The notes under the pieces were generated by a model that worked only from the letters and a program-made list of their open reading frames with translations, did not search any database and was not told the DNA's origin. A stretch of 64,000 nt of DNA, from contig NBIV01000220.1 in assembly GCA_003194525.1 (NCBI GenBank), positions 1 through 64,000 of the forward strand. The letters run 5' to 3'. Below, in pieces: positions 43,981 through 56,871 of this stretch. Made by a program: the position numbers and the translations under genes. Within the stretch, counting starts at the first letter, position 1; the number at the start of each line of letters is the position of its first letter. Source of the stretch: Gracilariopsis chorda (taxonomy: Eukaryota > Rhodophyta > Florideophyceae > Gracilariales > Gracilariaceae).

Positions 43981-44589
43981 TCATTCACTTCAGGCTTGGC
44001 TTTTTTGCAAGGCAGCCTTCACCTTACTAAAACGCAACAATCCATGATGGCGAATGGTGTCATGAAAATAGGGCCAACCATCCCCTTCAAGGTTGTCGTT
44101 GCCAAACGTAAGGAGTGGATAGGGAGCGATATGCGTACAAAATGAGGATGGATTATCCTCTGAAGGGTACTATTGGGACGCGCTTCCGTATAAAAAGGTA
44201 ATTTCTGAAGGTGTAATAGAGATACCATTCAAGAAGGTGTTAAGGGTGTGCAGGACTTTTACGTACGGTACATGTAGTTTATCAAGAATAAAGAATCAAT
44301 TCCCACTTCAGTCATTGTTTGAATCAGGAACAGAGGACACTGAGACTTGAAATAGTTGCCAATTTTGATAAGTCTAGAATTGTAGAAAATACTGCATCAA
44401 AAGTTACAATCGTTCTCGGCATTAGATACCTTAGAGGTGCTTTAAATAATGCACTGGAAGGTGCAATCGTTAAGCACGTTCTGCATCATGAGAGATGGTG
44501 ACAAAATGCACCCATCGTTGCAATTTTTAGCGACATTGCACATTGTGAAAGACGAGAAAAACGTGCAGTAAAAGGTGGAAACGTTGCGC

Positions 44590-44750
44590 AGTGGGAAAAA
44601 TGGGAACAAAAAACATTGTGCGGTGCAGTCATTGGCCATGTAGCACAATGCCAAAGACAAGGACAAAGTGCACCGAACAGTGCAATTGCGTCTACATTTT
44701 GGATCATTCAGGACGGGGAAAAAATGTACCGCACGGTGCAGTTTTTCTAT
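44590..44750. repeat. Cluster of TGCACCG/CGGTGCA-type motifs upstream of Harbinger
   Basis: Four degraded copies of the palindromic motif, near 44619, 44666, 44677 and 44724, in about 130 bp. The last begins the segment shared with 6060-6200. Confidence 0.45.
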
Positions 44751-44815
44751 TTAGGTCTTCCCTCAGGGCCATTCTACACAGGCGTCCCAGCCGTACTGGC
44801 GTACTGGCGTCCTCT
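44727..44815 (+). repeat. Dispersed element fragment shared with 6060-6200
   Basis: CGGTGCAGTTTTTCT followed by CAGGGCCATT, TACACAGGCGTC and GCCGTACTGGCGTACTGGCG. It lies about 300 bp upstream of the Harbinger frame and may be that element's left end, although no matching inverted end was found beyond 46397. Confidence 0.45.
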
Positions 44816-45107
44816 GAGTTTCTCGAAGAATTTTTTGATACATTTAGGGAAAAGGCAGAGTTTAGATTCAGGACGACCAGATCTACTTCTCGTCAATAAA
44901 TCTCATCTATTCATCAAACAAGAGCAATTCAATATACACAAGCAAAGGCCTGCTTTTAAGCTCACCCAACTTCAAACCATTCAGACTGTCAGTGTTGATC
45001 CTCATATCTGCTACGCCTGGGATCCTACAAATTCAAAGTACTATACCGATCCAATCGTAGAAACTCCAACGCTCTGACGGCAGGACTATGAAATTCTCTA
45101 CATCACT

Positions 45108-46397
45108 TTGTATTACCGCTCGCTACGTTTACGACAACTTTCCATCGTTTCGCGTCATCGACAAAATATGACTAACCTTCCAAACGACAATCCGATATCC
45201 AACTCAAATCAATTGCTCGCCTCTACCACACTGATTCTATGCCTATGGCTTCGCCTAAGACGAAAACGATCGTTTCAACGAATATCTCAATTTCCGGCAA
45301 TTCGGAAGCTTTCTGATCGATATGGGGATCTCTTTCATCACTCGCTTTCACGGCAATGCTTCTCAAGTCTGTACAGAATGAGCAGGGAAACGCTTAGAAA
45401 CCTTACGTACAACCTATGACTATATCTCCAACGAGATAATTCAATGGCTACAAGGCTCGGTAACACCGTGATTTCTCCGCAGCATCGCCTCGAGATCACT
45501 CTCTCTTTTGTAGCGGCGGGCAGATATCAGGATATATTCAAGAGCTACAAATGTGAACCTTCCACAGTTTATAAGACTTTCCATGGGACGTGCGAGGCGC
45601 TGAATAAGGTTCTACAGTTCGAAGGGCTGCCTGCCCCTGATGATACCTATCGTAATATTGCAGACGGATTTAAAACCTTTCGAAGAACCGTCAGTCCATT
45701 GACGGGATGTATCGGAGCATTGGATGGTATAATTATTAGAATTGCCTGCCCTGACAAGATGCACAACCCCGCCACCTTTTACTGTCGAAAAGGATATTAT
45801 GCATTGCCAGTTCAAGCACTCACATCTTACGACTATCGGTTCTTTTTCGTTTCTATCAAGTGTGCTGGTGCTACACACGATTCTTTGTGCTTTAATGTAT
45901 CAGAGCTTGGACGAAATCTTGTAGAGAAAGGCTTTCTGATAGGAATTTGTATTGTAGGTGATGAGGCATATACATGTTCAGAATTCTTGATCACCCCTGT
46001 ACCGATGTCAAAAGCGTCTGATTGGGAAATGGTCTTCAATTATTATCTATCTTCGTTGCGAATTGTGGTGGAACAGGCGATTGGAATTCTGGTATCGAAG
46101 TTCACAATGTTGAAGAAGGGACTCAAATTTGATCTTGCACGTAACACCAGGGTGGTGGCCGTTTGTATGAAGCTCCATAACTTTATTATTGAGCACGAGG
46201 GATGTCGAGTAATCCCAAAGTACAGTAGCGAGGACAGTGAAAAGATGAAAGAGCATTGTGAAGATTGGTATAACCTTTGTGAGGAGGCAAACAACGTGAC
46301 CGATGAGGTTTCTGTAAAGCGATCCGAGATGATTGGGGTCATAGAGCAGCTGAAAATGAAGCGCCTATATGCCCATCGTGCATCCAGGGCCTCTTAA
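45108..46397 (+). mobile_element. Harbinger-type DDE transposase, one in-frame TGA
   Basis: One frame, about 430 codons, broken only by TGA at 45417-45419 between TYNL and LYLQRD. From ATG 45444 (317 residues): a helix-turn-helix region ending SPQHRLEITLSFVAAGRY, then the DDE_Tnp_4 catalytic signature with Asp94 in GALDGI, Asp173 in VGDEAY and Glu210 in LRIVVEQAIGIL, then CMKLHNFIIEH typical of the family's C-terminus. The enzyme cuts and pastes its element, usually with a separate Myb-like partner, which I do not see nearby. No terminal inverted repeats or 3-bp target duplication were identified. The best preserved transposase in the window, and absent from the visible parts of the duplicated block. 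Confidence 0.88.
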
Positions 46398-47700
46398 GTA
46401 TCATCCTCTCTGGGTTTTCTAACAAATCCAAGCACCATAAAGGGTTTGAAGCTTCGCTCTCAACGACAGCCCGTACAGTTCTCGTTGTCGCCTTCCTCAC
46501 TTCGCCAAATCCGCCACAACATGATCTACGGTTCTTTTCTTCTGAAAGAGCTGGGTGAGGCAGGTCTTCGAAAGCAAGGAGAGTGGAACAGCAAGATCGA
46601 TCGTTTCTCCTCGAGCGATTGCTCGCACTCTTTGCATCTATAGCACCGGATTCCCTTATTCGGGAGCGAGGGATCGACGCAAACGAAAGCGTGTACGGGA
46701 GGCAGCAGCCGCTTGAATGCCTGCGCTGGAGCGGCGCGCCGTCAACGCGCCACAGCATCCACACATGGCGTCCGTTCTCACCTGCACCGCTATTGACTGC
46801 CATACCGTCAGCCCTTGCTGGCCTATTGGTCGGAGCAGCAAGGTTGCTAAGACGCTTCCCCATGACAAGTCTATTGTTTTGAGAAAAAATCTTCTGAATC
46901 GCGACCCTGATACCACTTTCCAGTTTGGAACCCTGATTCCCTTCATTTGGAGGATTTCTGTTATTAAGGGTTGTAGGGTTGAACATAGTGGTCGGATTAG
47001 CGCCCCGGAACGCAAGAGGATTAAAATTAAAAGCCTCCATGTTCAGAAACCCTTGCTGTGTTTGGGATATTGACAGCTCTAGAATACTCTGCCTTTCAAG
47101 GGATTCTGAACAGGGGATTATCCTAAGAGATTGCTAACCGCCAATTTCAACCCCCGTTGGGCTTTGGAATGTTGACGAGTTGATGGAACTGCTTTCATGT
47201 GCTGCTTCTTTCATCTGCCTCGCGACAGCACCTGCTTTCGTACCAACGAAATTCGGAGGACCAGGGCGTTGGAACTGCTGGGTGAAATTGAAACGATCTT
47301 GATTACCAGCCATTGCTGTTAGGACGTGAAGCACAGATCCACCTATGTTTGCTCGTTGGGGGTTGGCTTGCCTTATGTTTGACGGGATTGGCAAAATCGG
47401 AAACGAACACGAAAATCTTTGTTGCAAGTTAGCATTAGGCACCGAGCACATACTTTGTTCTGACATTACCCCAGGGAGCATCCACGTTTTTGGACCCCGA
47501 CCAGATCCATTTGATGATGGAGAACGACGAGAATCAGACTCTGGCGTCTTTTTCTGGATAGGAAGCTTGGAGATTACGTTGGGAGATAAGCCCGGGATAG
47601 TGGACTGCATCTGGTTCGGGGTAACGCCATTTTGGGTGCGACCGTTCTGAGTAGCGATACGCTGCTTTATGCTCTAACGGAAGCTCGACTGCGTTACAAA
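46339..47700 (-). pseudogene. Asn/Gln/Ser/Pro-rich protein relic, copy B
   Basis: Better preserved copy of the frame at 50-1110. From ATG 47610 it is open to 46339 except for a single TAG at 47136-47134, about 420 codons. Upstream it continues in frame through a further TAG at 47676-47674. The region 46690-46850 inside it contains a GC-rich short repeat also found near 48.77 kb, so the end of this frame may be insertion sequence, not original gene. Function unknown. Confidence 0.5.
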
Positions 47701-48190
47701 ATCCTTTGGTCGCATCTGTCTTGTCTTCTCCTAAAAGAGGCCACACAGTACGCAAAGGTCTCTCGGAGCCATAAACATGTTAGTCTGCAATCTTGGGCAG
47801 CCGTAGACGATACCGAAGGTCTTCCAAAAGCCCTTCACGGGACAGAAAGCGATGCTTGCCTTGAGCATTGAGCTGTCCCCTCTTGTGCAGACCAGTGTGT
47901 CTCGCTTATTGCATGCGCAACGATTCGGCAATCGCATTCTCCTCAAGACTTCTGCCCGGATTGCCATCGCTGGTGAAATCGGCCGATGCCATAGGGTCAG
48001 AAATATCACAAATTCTTGACGTTAGAGCGCTGTTAGAAGGCAAGTACGGACAAGCAGAGCGCTGTTAGAAGGCAAGTACGGACAAGCGGAGCCGTGCAGA
48101 CGGGCGCTAAGCATGGCTGCGTTGGTGGCCTTAGTTTCGCCATGCTTGCTGTACTTCTCCTTCCCTCAGTGGAGCACCTCCTTGTTCTTC

Positions 48191-48645
48191 TCAAGTGGCT
48201 GACGAGTGTTGACAATGAGCTTGTCCGTGAGTCAACGCCTTCTTACTGAAGATATTAGTACGGTCCTTGCCGTTGAAGAGCAGACAGTTGGACTATATGA
48301 GATCGAAATCCCTTCGGAACTTGCCGAGGCTCTTGTACTCGCTGCCCATAAGCTTGGAGCAAACGGTGGAGCGGTCCATGGGGCGTCTGATGATGTCATG
48401 ATAGCCAGCAACGCCCTTGACGGGCTCGAGGAACATGTCTTATTGGTCCTTCTTCCTGAGCCTGTCAAGCACGTCACCGCATTGCTGATTGAAGAACTCT
48501 GTGAGGGTGTCAGGCGCTCGCGGCCATCACAAGGTGTGTTGGGCGGACGGCCACGCCGGCGGGCGGAGGAGAGCTTCTTATGGGGGGGCGTGTTGGAGTT
48601 GAGGTACGAGTCGATGGCAGGGCGGCGACGCTTGGCAGTTCCCAT
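48191..48645 (-). pseudogene. Bromodomain protein relic, copy B
   Basis: Copy B of the relic at 1607-2059. It has the same TAA and TAG inside the bromodomain. Two extra bases in the N-terminal part (near 48508 and 48590) shift the frame between the ATG at 48645 and the domain. One residue after the PMDRST motif differs (Phe to Ser). Confidence 0.75.
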
Positions 48646-49027
48646 GGGCACCGGAGGGTGAAGGGAAGAAGGGTTGGGGGGGTGCAGGCGCGTGCGCGCG
48701 AGAGAGATGATGCAGTGATGAGGAGAGAGGGGGATCGAGTGGTTGCGAGGGGCACGCGGGGGGCATCCGGAAGCCACTTGAACGCGTGCGCAGGAGTGGT
48801 GCACCGTCAACCAACGCCCCACAGCATCTGCAGGGCACGCGCACAGCGCTCGTGCGCAACCGCCGCTGCTGCACAAGCAGAAACATGGCACGCAAATGGA
48901 GTGTCCTGACCGCTGTGCGTAGATGGCGTGGCAGTTGGGTTCGCTCGTGCAAACGGCAGAGACTGCGCTTTGAAGAAGCACCAAACGCGCGCCGCGCGTC
49001 GTCTTCGTACCCCTGGCACCTTTGCGT

Positions 49028-49346
49028 CCGCGCAGCGCGCCGACACGCGCGCTGTGCGACCTGAAGGAGCTGCTCAAGAAGCGCCACAACAACCTGTTGG
49101 GTAAGGTCTCCGACCGCGACGGTTATTGGATCTTTCTGCAGCCTGTCGACGTCGTTGCCATAAACGGCTACGCAGAGCTTTTTGCGCGCCCCATGGAACT
49201 GTCCACCTGCCATTACAACCTCACCATGGGCGTGCACCGCATGCTCATGAAGCTTTGTGCTGACCTGGACCTCACCTGGTCTAAATGCTGCACCTTCAAC
49301 GCCGATGACTGCATCTAATTCAAGGAGGCCATGTGTAGCCGTCAAT
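49028..49346 (+). pseudogene. Second bromodomain relic, copy B
   Basis: Same as 2440-2755 but without the one-base deletion, so the domain reads in one frame from LKELLKK through LTWSKCCTFNADDCI to the shared TAA at 49316-49318. After the stop the frame continues FKEAM, as expected for the last helix, and then hits TGA. This is the better reference for the domain. Confidence 0.68.
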
Positions 49347-49644
49347 TTGTAATCTGACCAGCCTTTGCCGACCGAATGCTCTCGCTGTCCGAGCGTCGTT
49401 TCCACGTCAAGCTGACTCATGTCGAGAACAGCTGAAGTGCTTTTTTCGTGGCTGCTCTTCTTCCCGCTGGTACAGCTCGCCGTCCGCTGCTTCTGTTCAA
49501 GTGGACTGTTTCATGCAGTTGCCGTCGTCTGTAGTGCCATCTCCACATGTGCATCGTCCTCAACGCAACTCAGCGAGCCGCACCTCCAATCGCTTCACAC
49601 GCTCTTCTCTTCCACTGCCGAAGCAATCCACACTCTCCTTCTAA

Positions 49645-50628
49645 ATGGGACTCCAAAAGCTCCCGCCATCCGAGCCACAGGAGCCGACGCACGAATGTAC
49701 TACCAAAATGAGGCTAGTTGAGCAAATAACCCCACAAGATGCACATCAACATTGCATCAAACAAATCCTGCTGTCCAAGAGCACCAAGTTCCAAGCCATG
49801 AGCATCGCAGACATAGGAGCGTACAGCGCGCCCTCTTCCTACATGGAAAGATTCAAACCATAGAGGGTGATGAACAGGTTTACCACGAACCTCTGGTCCA
49901 TCTTCAATGTCTTGTGCACTCCAATCCTCATAATGTGCTAACTGTGGGCGGTACTGATGGCGGTGCTGCTATAGAGGCTCTTATATGGCACTCCGTCAAG
50001 TCCATCGTTGTCGTTGACATTGATAGAGAGGCAGTTGATGCGTGTTGCAAATACCTTCAAAACGTAGCACTAGGCTTTCTGGATGATCCAAGATGTAACC
50101 TCATCGTCGGCGACGCTTTAGGCTACATACACAGAAACGAAACCCCATTTGACGTCATCATATGCGATTTAACAGATCCTATGGAATACGGTTCAAAGCC
50201 TGCGCTTGTTTACAAGGGAATTATTCTGCAACGTGAAGCGAAGGTTAAAACTTATGGGAGCAATTTCAATCATGAGCGGTCCCACATCATTGAGGGAAAG
50301 TAACGTATTGTTCCCACGAACTTGTGCAGCTCTATCATCTGTATTTACGTCTATACGTCCGTCTCAAGTATTTGAACCAACCTGTGGCCCGCGTCTTGGT
50401 ATAGTAATCGCTACGGACAAAATGCAGCCGCTACCCGAAGCTAACGAACTGGATCTGAACATAGCCAAATCCATAAACGGAGAAATGAATGTTCTCGATG
50501 GCGCTTCTGTTCATGGTCACTTTGCTAGTCCTCGGTGCCTGAGGAAAGCAGTAATGGAGGAAACAGAGATTTTCACCATCGATAACCAGGTTCCGACATT
50601 TGGCGAAGGCATTCTGAACCGGAAATGA
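49645..50628 (+). pseudogene. Thermospermine/spermine synthase-like relic, copy B
   Basis: Copy B of 3056-4040. The first frameshift (near 49830) is identical. At the second (near 50195) B lacks one T relative to A, so the two copies are broken in different phases. Copy A has TAG where B has TAC just upstream of the DGK segment, in a frame already lost. Roughly 1% divergence from A across the relic. Confidence 0.82.
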
Positions 50629-50824
50629 TGATGTCCCAGGAGCGCAACTTTGCACATATCCATTCATGTGCCACTCGGTATTGCAAAGCAGTTCTCGTTT
50701 TCGATCTTGGCAAAGAAGTGGAGTTTTGTGAAGCCCTATAACGGGTCTAAGCCCCGTTGTCGGGCTGCAGTGAACAGCATATGGGCCCCTTTGTAATCGT
50801 TACTCGTCCAACAATTGGTTAACA

Positions 50825-52297
50825 TTATCTTTCATCTTGAAAGAGTCTCCACGACATTTTACCGACACACTCTTTCATTTTCTTCACTTCTTCACTTTCT
50901 GCCTCCCCAGACACAGTCCGGCATTTAATCTCCGCTCTCATTATGTCCAACTGCTGTTGTACCCCCAATCCATCAAACTTTGGCTTTTGTATCTGCGAAA
51001 CCATAGCCGTAGAGGTTGTAATGTCCACCAGTTTCTCAATCTTCTCCTCTAAAGATATTGCATCATTTGCGCGCCTTTTCTTTTTCGCAGGACCAGCGCT
51101 CGTATGTTCGTCGTGCTCATTGCCATGCACTCCAACCTCGTAGCCAACATCTTCCTCCATTACTTTGGAGAACAGATGTATAATTTCCTTGTCTTCTTGT
51201 TTTGTTCCGCATCGAATAAGTTTAAATGAAATCATGGAACGCGCTCCCGAGGTCATGAACGTTTGGTCTGGGTGCTTCAGAAGAAAACTCCCGAAACGAT
51301 GTGGATCGTTTTGTACGGAGGCCGACCATTTTTTTAAGAAGTAAGTGAAGTCCTTTCGGGCTTCTTGGTAATGGCGCTTCAATAAAAATGGAGATCTCTT
51401 CACCACTGGCATGCGGGATGGATCGACGTTCTCCAAAACATTGGAGAGATCTGCTATCGTTGATAATGTTTGGTCATTAAAGCGATCTGCAACCACAGAA
51501 AAATATTAATCCCTTCCGACCCTGTAATCGAGCTCCCGGCGGTCTAGGGGTAGTCCAACGGCCTTCATGATAGCTTTTTGGGCGGTTTCGTCATCCTTGA
51601 TGACAAGCACGAGACGAGCAAATTCGTCAAGTGCGAATTTTAGCACGCTGTTTGGCTTGTGTCGTAGCAGGAGCAAATCTTCAGGTTCTGCTTCACAGTG
51701 CAAGGTTTTCTGTGCTTCGCACACTCTAGCACGAATTTGTTCCATATAAGATGTCTAAAGATCTCTCTCACGTTGCTCAAACAGTTCTAAAAGATGAGCA
51801 TCGTCTGGGCATGACTGTAAAATCACGTTTGAGTGTTGTGGTTCTCGTAAGTCTTGTAGAGACGAAGAGTTTGTTAACAATTCCTGTAAAGAAACACCCA
51901 GAAGGGCTTTTGCTTTTGCTTTCATCATCAAAAGCGCAAGCACACGGTTCTTCTTTCCTCGCTTTGTCACTCCTATGGGCGATGCGAGTGAAAGAAGCTG
52001 GTCTTTTGTTTTCCTCGATAGATAGGTATAAAGTGCATCAATTTTCGTGTAAGCCTGCACTGAAGAACAAGGAGATGTTCTGGTTTGGTGGTGGGAAACA
52101 GTTTCATCAGAAACAGCAGCTGCCACCAAGCTCTTAACGCATGGTGTTTTTGCCAGTAGATCAAGAGCAAGGCGAGATGGCACACCTTCCTCAGATATAT
52201 TGGTGCCAGGACCATTTTAACCGGGCCTCCAAGATGAACCAGGATCATGAGGATAGACTGTGTGGGTTTTTGTGGCTGGGGGTGAATTTGTTGACAT
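50825..52297 (-). pseudogene. Unknown nuclear-type protein relic, copy B
   Basis: Copy B of 4237-5710. It keeps the original frame at the N-terminus: from ATG 52297 it reads through LALDLLAKTPCVKSL into the SAP-like helices without a frameshift. Stops are the shared TAA near 52218, a private TAG at 51757-51755 where copy A has Trp (TGG), and the shared TAA at 51508-51506. All three can arise by one C-to-T or G-to-A change. Apart from these, about 490 codons are open. Confidence 0.55.
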
Positions 52298-53150
52298 GGG
52301 GAGATCGGGGGGAGGTTGCTTGGGAATTAGAAGGCGACGATGCAGTTATCTGCTGCTCTGTTGCTGTTCAACAACAAGAAGCTCAGGAAGTAACGTTTTT
52401 TTCAAACAGGAGGAGATGTGGACGGTAATTTCAAGAGCTCATACAGCGCTTTAGGAGAATTGCAAAGTATGCAGTAAAAGGAGTTCAAGAATGTTGCATG
52501 CAGAGATTGAAGTTTGAATTGGGCGATTCATTGAGATCTCAGAGCTCGTTCTGTGTATGTTTTCTTGAAGTACGGGTTATAAAAATGTTGGGAAAAGTTT
52601 CAAACTAGAACCAAAGTATCCAGTGATAAGGACCCACGTTGCAGGACGCCAGTACCCCAGTACGGCTGAGACGGCTGTGTATAATGGCCCTCATGCAGCC
52701 TGTGGACAAATACCCTTGACATTGTAGTAGGTGGCCTCGTGTAGTTGTTTCCTGCACGTAGAAAAAGAACTGCACCGGACGTTGCATTCGTTCTTCCCGT
52801 GTAGTCAGCAAATTATGCTTGTTTCAGAGAGTGACGAGGAAATCTATCAGGGTCCTCATCCCGCGGAAAAATCTATGCAATATGAAGTGAGGGAGAGAAA
52901 TGCATATGGGAGATTTGTGATGACCATTGCTATCCAGTAAGAATTATACACAGGTCTTGGAAGTCCTGTGGCATAGTGGCAAGGCGGTCGTAGTTCCACG
53001 GTAGTTTTGCACCGTACGGCGCAAATATATCCTAGAGGTTACTAGTTTAGGCTTGGCCGTATTAGTATCCAATAGGTTCTCTCTACGTCGACCTCCAAGG
53101 ACCAGAAAGATTTGTGTATACTGACAAACTGATGGAACCCTGTTCGGCTG

Positions 53151-53157
53151 TATATAA
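53151..53157 (+). promoter_or_regulatory. TATA box, copy B
   Basis: Same TATATAA and pyrimidine-rich leader as at 6564, upstream of ATG 53289. Confidence 0.55.
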
Positions 53158-53288
53158 GAGTCTCCTCGCCTCCCCCCTCTTCTCGCTTTGTCTCCCCAGC
53201 CCGTCGAGCTCTACGTCCTCCTTCTCTTCCCTTCTATAAACTTTCTCTGCCTTGATCTTTCTCTCTTCCAAACATACGCAATATTATC

Positions 53289-56200
53289 ATGTCTGAAGTG
53301 TTGAGTTCGGGAATAAAAGGCACGAGTATGTTGCGTCCGACACGTTCGATTGTTGACTCAGCAAAGCCTGAAGGTGTGAAGAGGAAGATACCGTTCGATT
53401 TTTTTCTTTGCACGTCGTTTGGTCGAACTGCATCTTTCGAGTGACTGAAGAAACTTGACGAAGACATTGCTTTTGATGGTAAACTTCGTGCAAAAAATAT
53501 GTTCATTTTCATTGAGTTGAAGCATGTGTATTTCCAGACACGTTACCTGGTTGTTGGCGACAACCGCCGAAAACTACTTGGTCCTCGCTGGCTGTTTCCA
53601 TTCTTTGATCTCCTGGTTCTAGATGTCTCCAGCGTTGTCTCTCCTTAGAGAGTATTAGAGAATGGGGCATTGATCACCCTGGCTGTGGAATTTGGAGAAG
53701 AATGACCGTCTGCGTATACGATAATGAATTACGAGATGGACCTGAAATCGCTGGACAGTTTCGATGCAATCGCAGCTAGAGCGAGAAGATCCGACACATT
53801 TTGCATCTAAAAAGGTTAGTGTACCTAAAAATAGGCTTCGGGAATTCTTGAATTCATAGCGGAGGCAAATGAACCAGAACTAAAATAATGAATGGGCTTT
53901 TATCCTCGGATCTACGTGGACCTCGGACAAGTATCTTCTCGGTGTTCAAAGACTGATTGCCTCTGGGATTCCTGCTCAGCTATGGAAGTGGAAAGACATG
54001 GGTTTTGTGAGGTTTTCGAAGATGGAACTTCGTCATGCATCAATATTTTCTGCTGAGGAGCTTCGGACCATCGTAAATTACTGGTCCACAACATCAGCCT
54101 GGCAGACAATGAACTAAAAATTTGCTGCAGGGAAACAGATCCTTGCAAATTTAAGGATTGAAATGAAGTCTGGAGCAAAGGCTAGTCTCAGAATTGGTAC
54201 GCAGTGCACCACTTCTAACTCTACGAAATCCTATTCTGTACTACTTCTGTCACGTTTTAAACTTTGAAAGCATCGTCGAGTCAACAGCCAAGCAGACTAC
54301 AACCTACTGGCACCAAAACCCACTCCTGCGCGTCGGCTAGGTCTCCGTCGTTGTTCCTCCACCACGAAGCCCCGAGAACAAGTTCTGCCGCTCCGAGAGT
54401 GCTAAGGTGATGTGAACGATGGTGAAAATGGTTATCTGAAACGAAGCTCTCTAACAAAGAAGTGTCCCAGGCCAACTTTCCGTTCCTTAGTGGCTTCAAA
54501 ACCGATTACTGAAGTCTATGTTGAGAACGAACCTACCGTGAATCCTTTCAAGAGGCCGAGATCATCTGATATATAATTGGATATAACTGCAAAGTGGAGA
54601 ACATGTTGCATATGCTCTGCCGTGAAGGATGATGTTGCATCATTGCAGTGTACTCCCCTCCCTACCAACGTGGGCTTTTCTGCTATTGCAGATACAATCA
54701 TGATCGACGAAGCTAAAAACGAAAGAGATAGCAAGGCAATTGTAAGATTGGGATATGGTAAGGAATGTGATACCCAGCAGACGAACGATAACGAGATAGA
54801 GGAGGCAAAGGTATCGCGCAGCAATGAAATGGATTTTTGCGTTTACGATTGAAGGTATCTCTGACTTTTTCGATACAAAAGAGGAAAAAGTTGATACAGA
54901 GACCGGTTAAAAGTTCAGGAAAAAGAAAAAGAAGAAGAGGGAGAAGTAGAAGAAGGCAGAGAGATAGAAGAAAACAAACAAGAAGCAGCAGAGAAAGAAA
55001 GAAAGAAGATAACCGACAGAGACAAGAAGAAGACAGGAAACATGAAACTATTGAAGCAAACCGAGCGATGACATTAACCATGCTGGTGCTCTCTTGACAA
55101 CTAAAAAGACACCAGGGAACAATATTTCTGCTCTTGCTTTCCCTCCTAAGAAAGCTGTTCTAGTTACACTGAAAAGGAATCGAGAAGAGAATTTCGATGC
55201 CTTACCGTGTCAGGCTGGAAATGGCTGAGCTTCGAATACTTTACTCGTTAGCATGGTTCCATCTGAAACTTTTGCTGCAGATGAAAACACATACGGTACC
55301 AGTTTTGCTTACAAAGGCAACCAAGAAGATGATCCGAAGGGGATAATATCACGTTGCACTCTTGCGAGTGGTATGAAAGGCATGGATGAAGAATTCCATA
55401 TGTTGTAAGATTATGAAATGGTGTTTTCCATGCGCAATAGTATTCAGTGGTCATTGCAGGGACTCAAAGACGTGTATGTGATTGAGAATGTGTAGGCTGT
55501 TGGTGTATTCTTCGGAGAGGCTTCCTGGAGCTTGCTGACGAATGATTTCATGTTGTCACTGCGCACCACTCTAATGGGAGAGGGACAACAAACACTCAAG
55601 TGCTTGCAAGAGGATTCTTAAGAAAATGCTTCAGTATAACCTGATTGCTATTCTCGTAGTGTGTGATATGCACTGTAGTCTTTGCATTATTGCCAGTCTC
55701 TGGGAATTTAAACGCCGATTGAGTTCGGACATTGCTTAAAACGATGAGAAAGCTATACGGACCCGCATATATTGAGTGGTTAGTATACAGAGAAGTATGC
55801 ACTCAAAGCTTCATCAGAACATATACTTTCTACTTGCTATGGCTTTGGATATAGATAGTGTGACTGCCTCTGTCCTGTCCAAGCACATTCATTCTATTCG
55901 TGTGAGGTGCTCTACGCAGGACGTAGTTGATTGTGGTTGACATGTCGTTAACAATACTCAGCTGTGTACGCTGTTTCCATCATTTTTTAGTACGAAGTGG
56001 AACAGAGCTACGGCAATGAAAGTGCAGTACAAGTTACAGGAGGTACCAATTACTCCCATTAAGGAACGATGCCGAGAGAAATATATGAACTGCAAGGAGA
56101 AGTATGAGGCAGATGGATGCAAAGTGTCTGTATCTTTACGAAAAGTCGTTGCCGATGAACAGAAAACCGCTAAAAACGTGAAGGGTACGACAGAGCATGA

Positions 56201-56390
56201 AGATACCACGCATGTACCCTGAGTCTTTGATCTCTCAATTAAGATCTCAAAAGCACTCTGTGACACCTATAGCCTCATAGAAAAGCTAAAGGTGCTTCAG
56301 ACTTCAAATGATGGTGATAGCTCACTACTACATGTTCTAGAAGGTCATTTGAAAGTAGCCTTAGACACAGTAAAGGAGCTTCTTGAATAG
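53289..56390 (+). pseudogene. Long plus-strand gene relic, copy B
   Basis: Copy B of 6702-9802 with the same in-frame TGA codons. Private lesions are TAG at 53646-53648 (GAG in A), one added T near 54835 that shifts the frame before the coiled-coil segment, and a small insertion near 53757. Accumulation of private lesions in both copies fits absence of selection since the duplication. Confidence 0.5.
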
Positions 56391-56871
56391 TATGCATTAC
56401 CTACGTAAACATTTATTTTCTTCATAGCTCACATATATCGATTGCTATAGATAACAATAAAGTGGTTCAAAGTTCTATGCAATATGGACTCGTACAAAAA
56501 AACTGAGGTTCACATGTAGCTCGAGGCTCTAACCCGCGCCTAGCAATGGAATGATTCGGCGAAACAATCCAACTTTGTGAAGGGGGTAATGTCATCATTA
56601 CATCACAGCAACTATAGACGAAGAGCTTGGTGATGCTCTATTACAGTGTAAAGGTAATGGAATAAACATATTCTTCATTCGAAAGTGCACCGTGCGGTGC
56701 ATTTTATCACAGTGCACATTCTGGGGTTTGGAAGAAAAGGAGGACAAAGTGCACCGTGCGGTGTTCAAACTCAATGTATTGATTTCTCTGTATTACATAA
56801 CAAGAAAAGGAACGCACACTATGCATGGTTTTCACTTGAGGTATTGAACGCACAATAACGCAGGTGAAAAG

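Noticed and set aside
34786-46397. Prophage, integron or CRISPR content suggested by the recombinase-like and helicase frames.
   Set aside because: No spacer arrays, attachment sites or prokaryotic gene organisation; all recognisable domains are eukaryotic in type.
46339-47040. Second (Myb-like) gene of the Harbinger element on the minus strand.
   Set aside because: The frame lies mostly in the duplicated Asn/Gln-rich relic and shows no tryptophan-spaced Myb/SANT helices.
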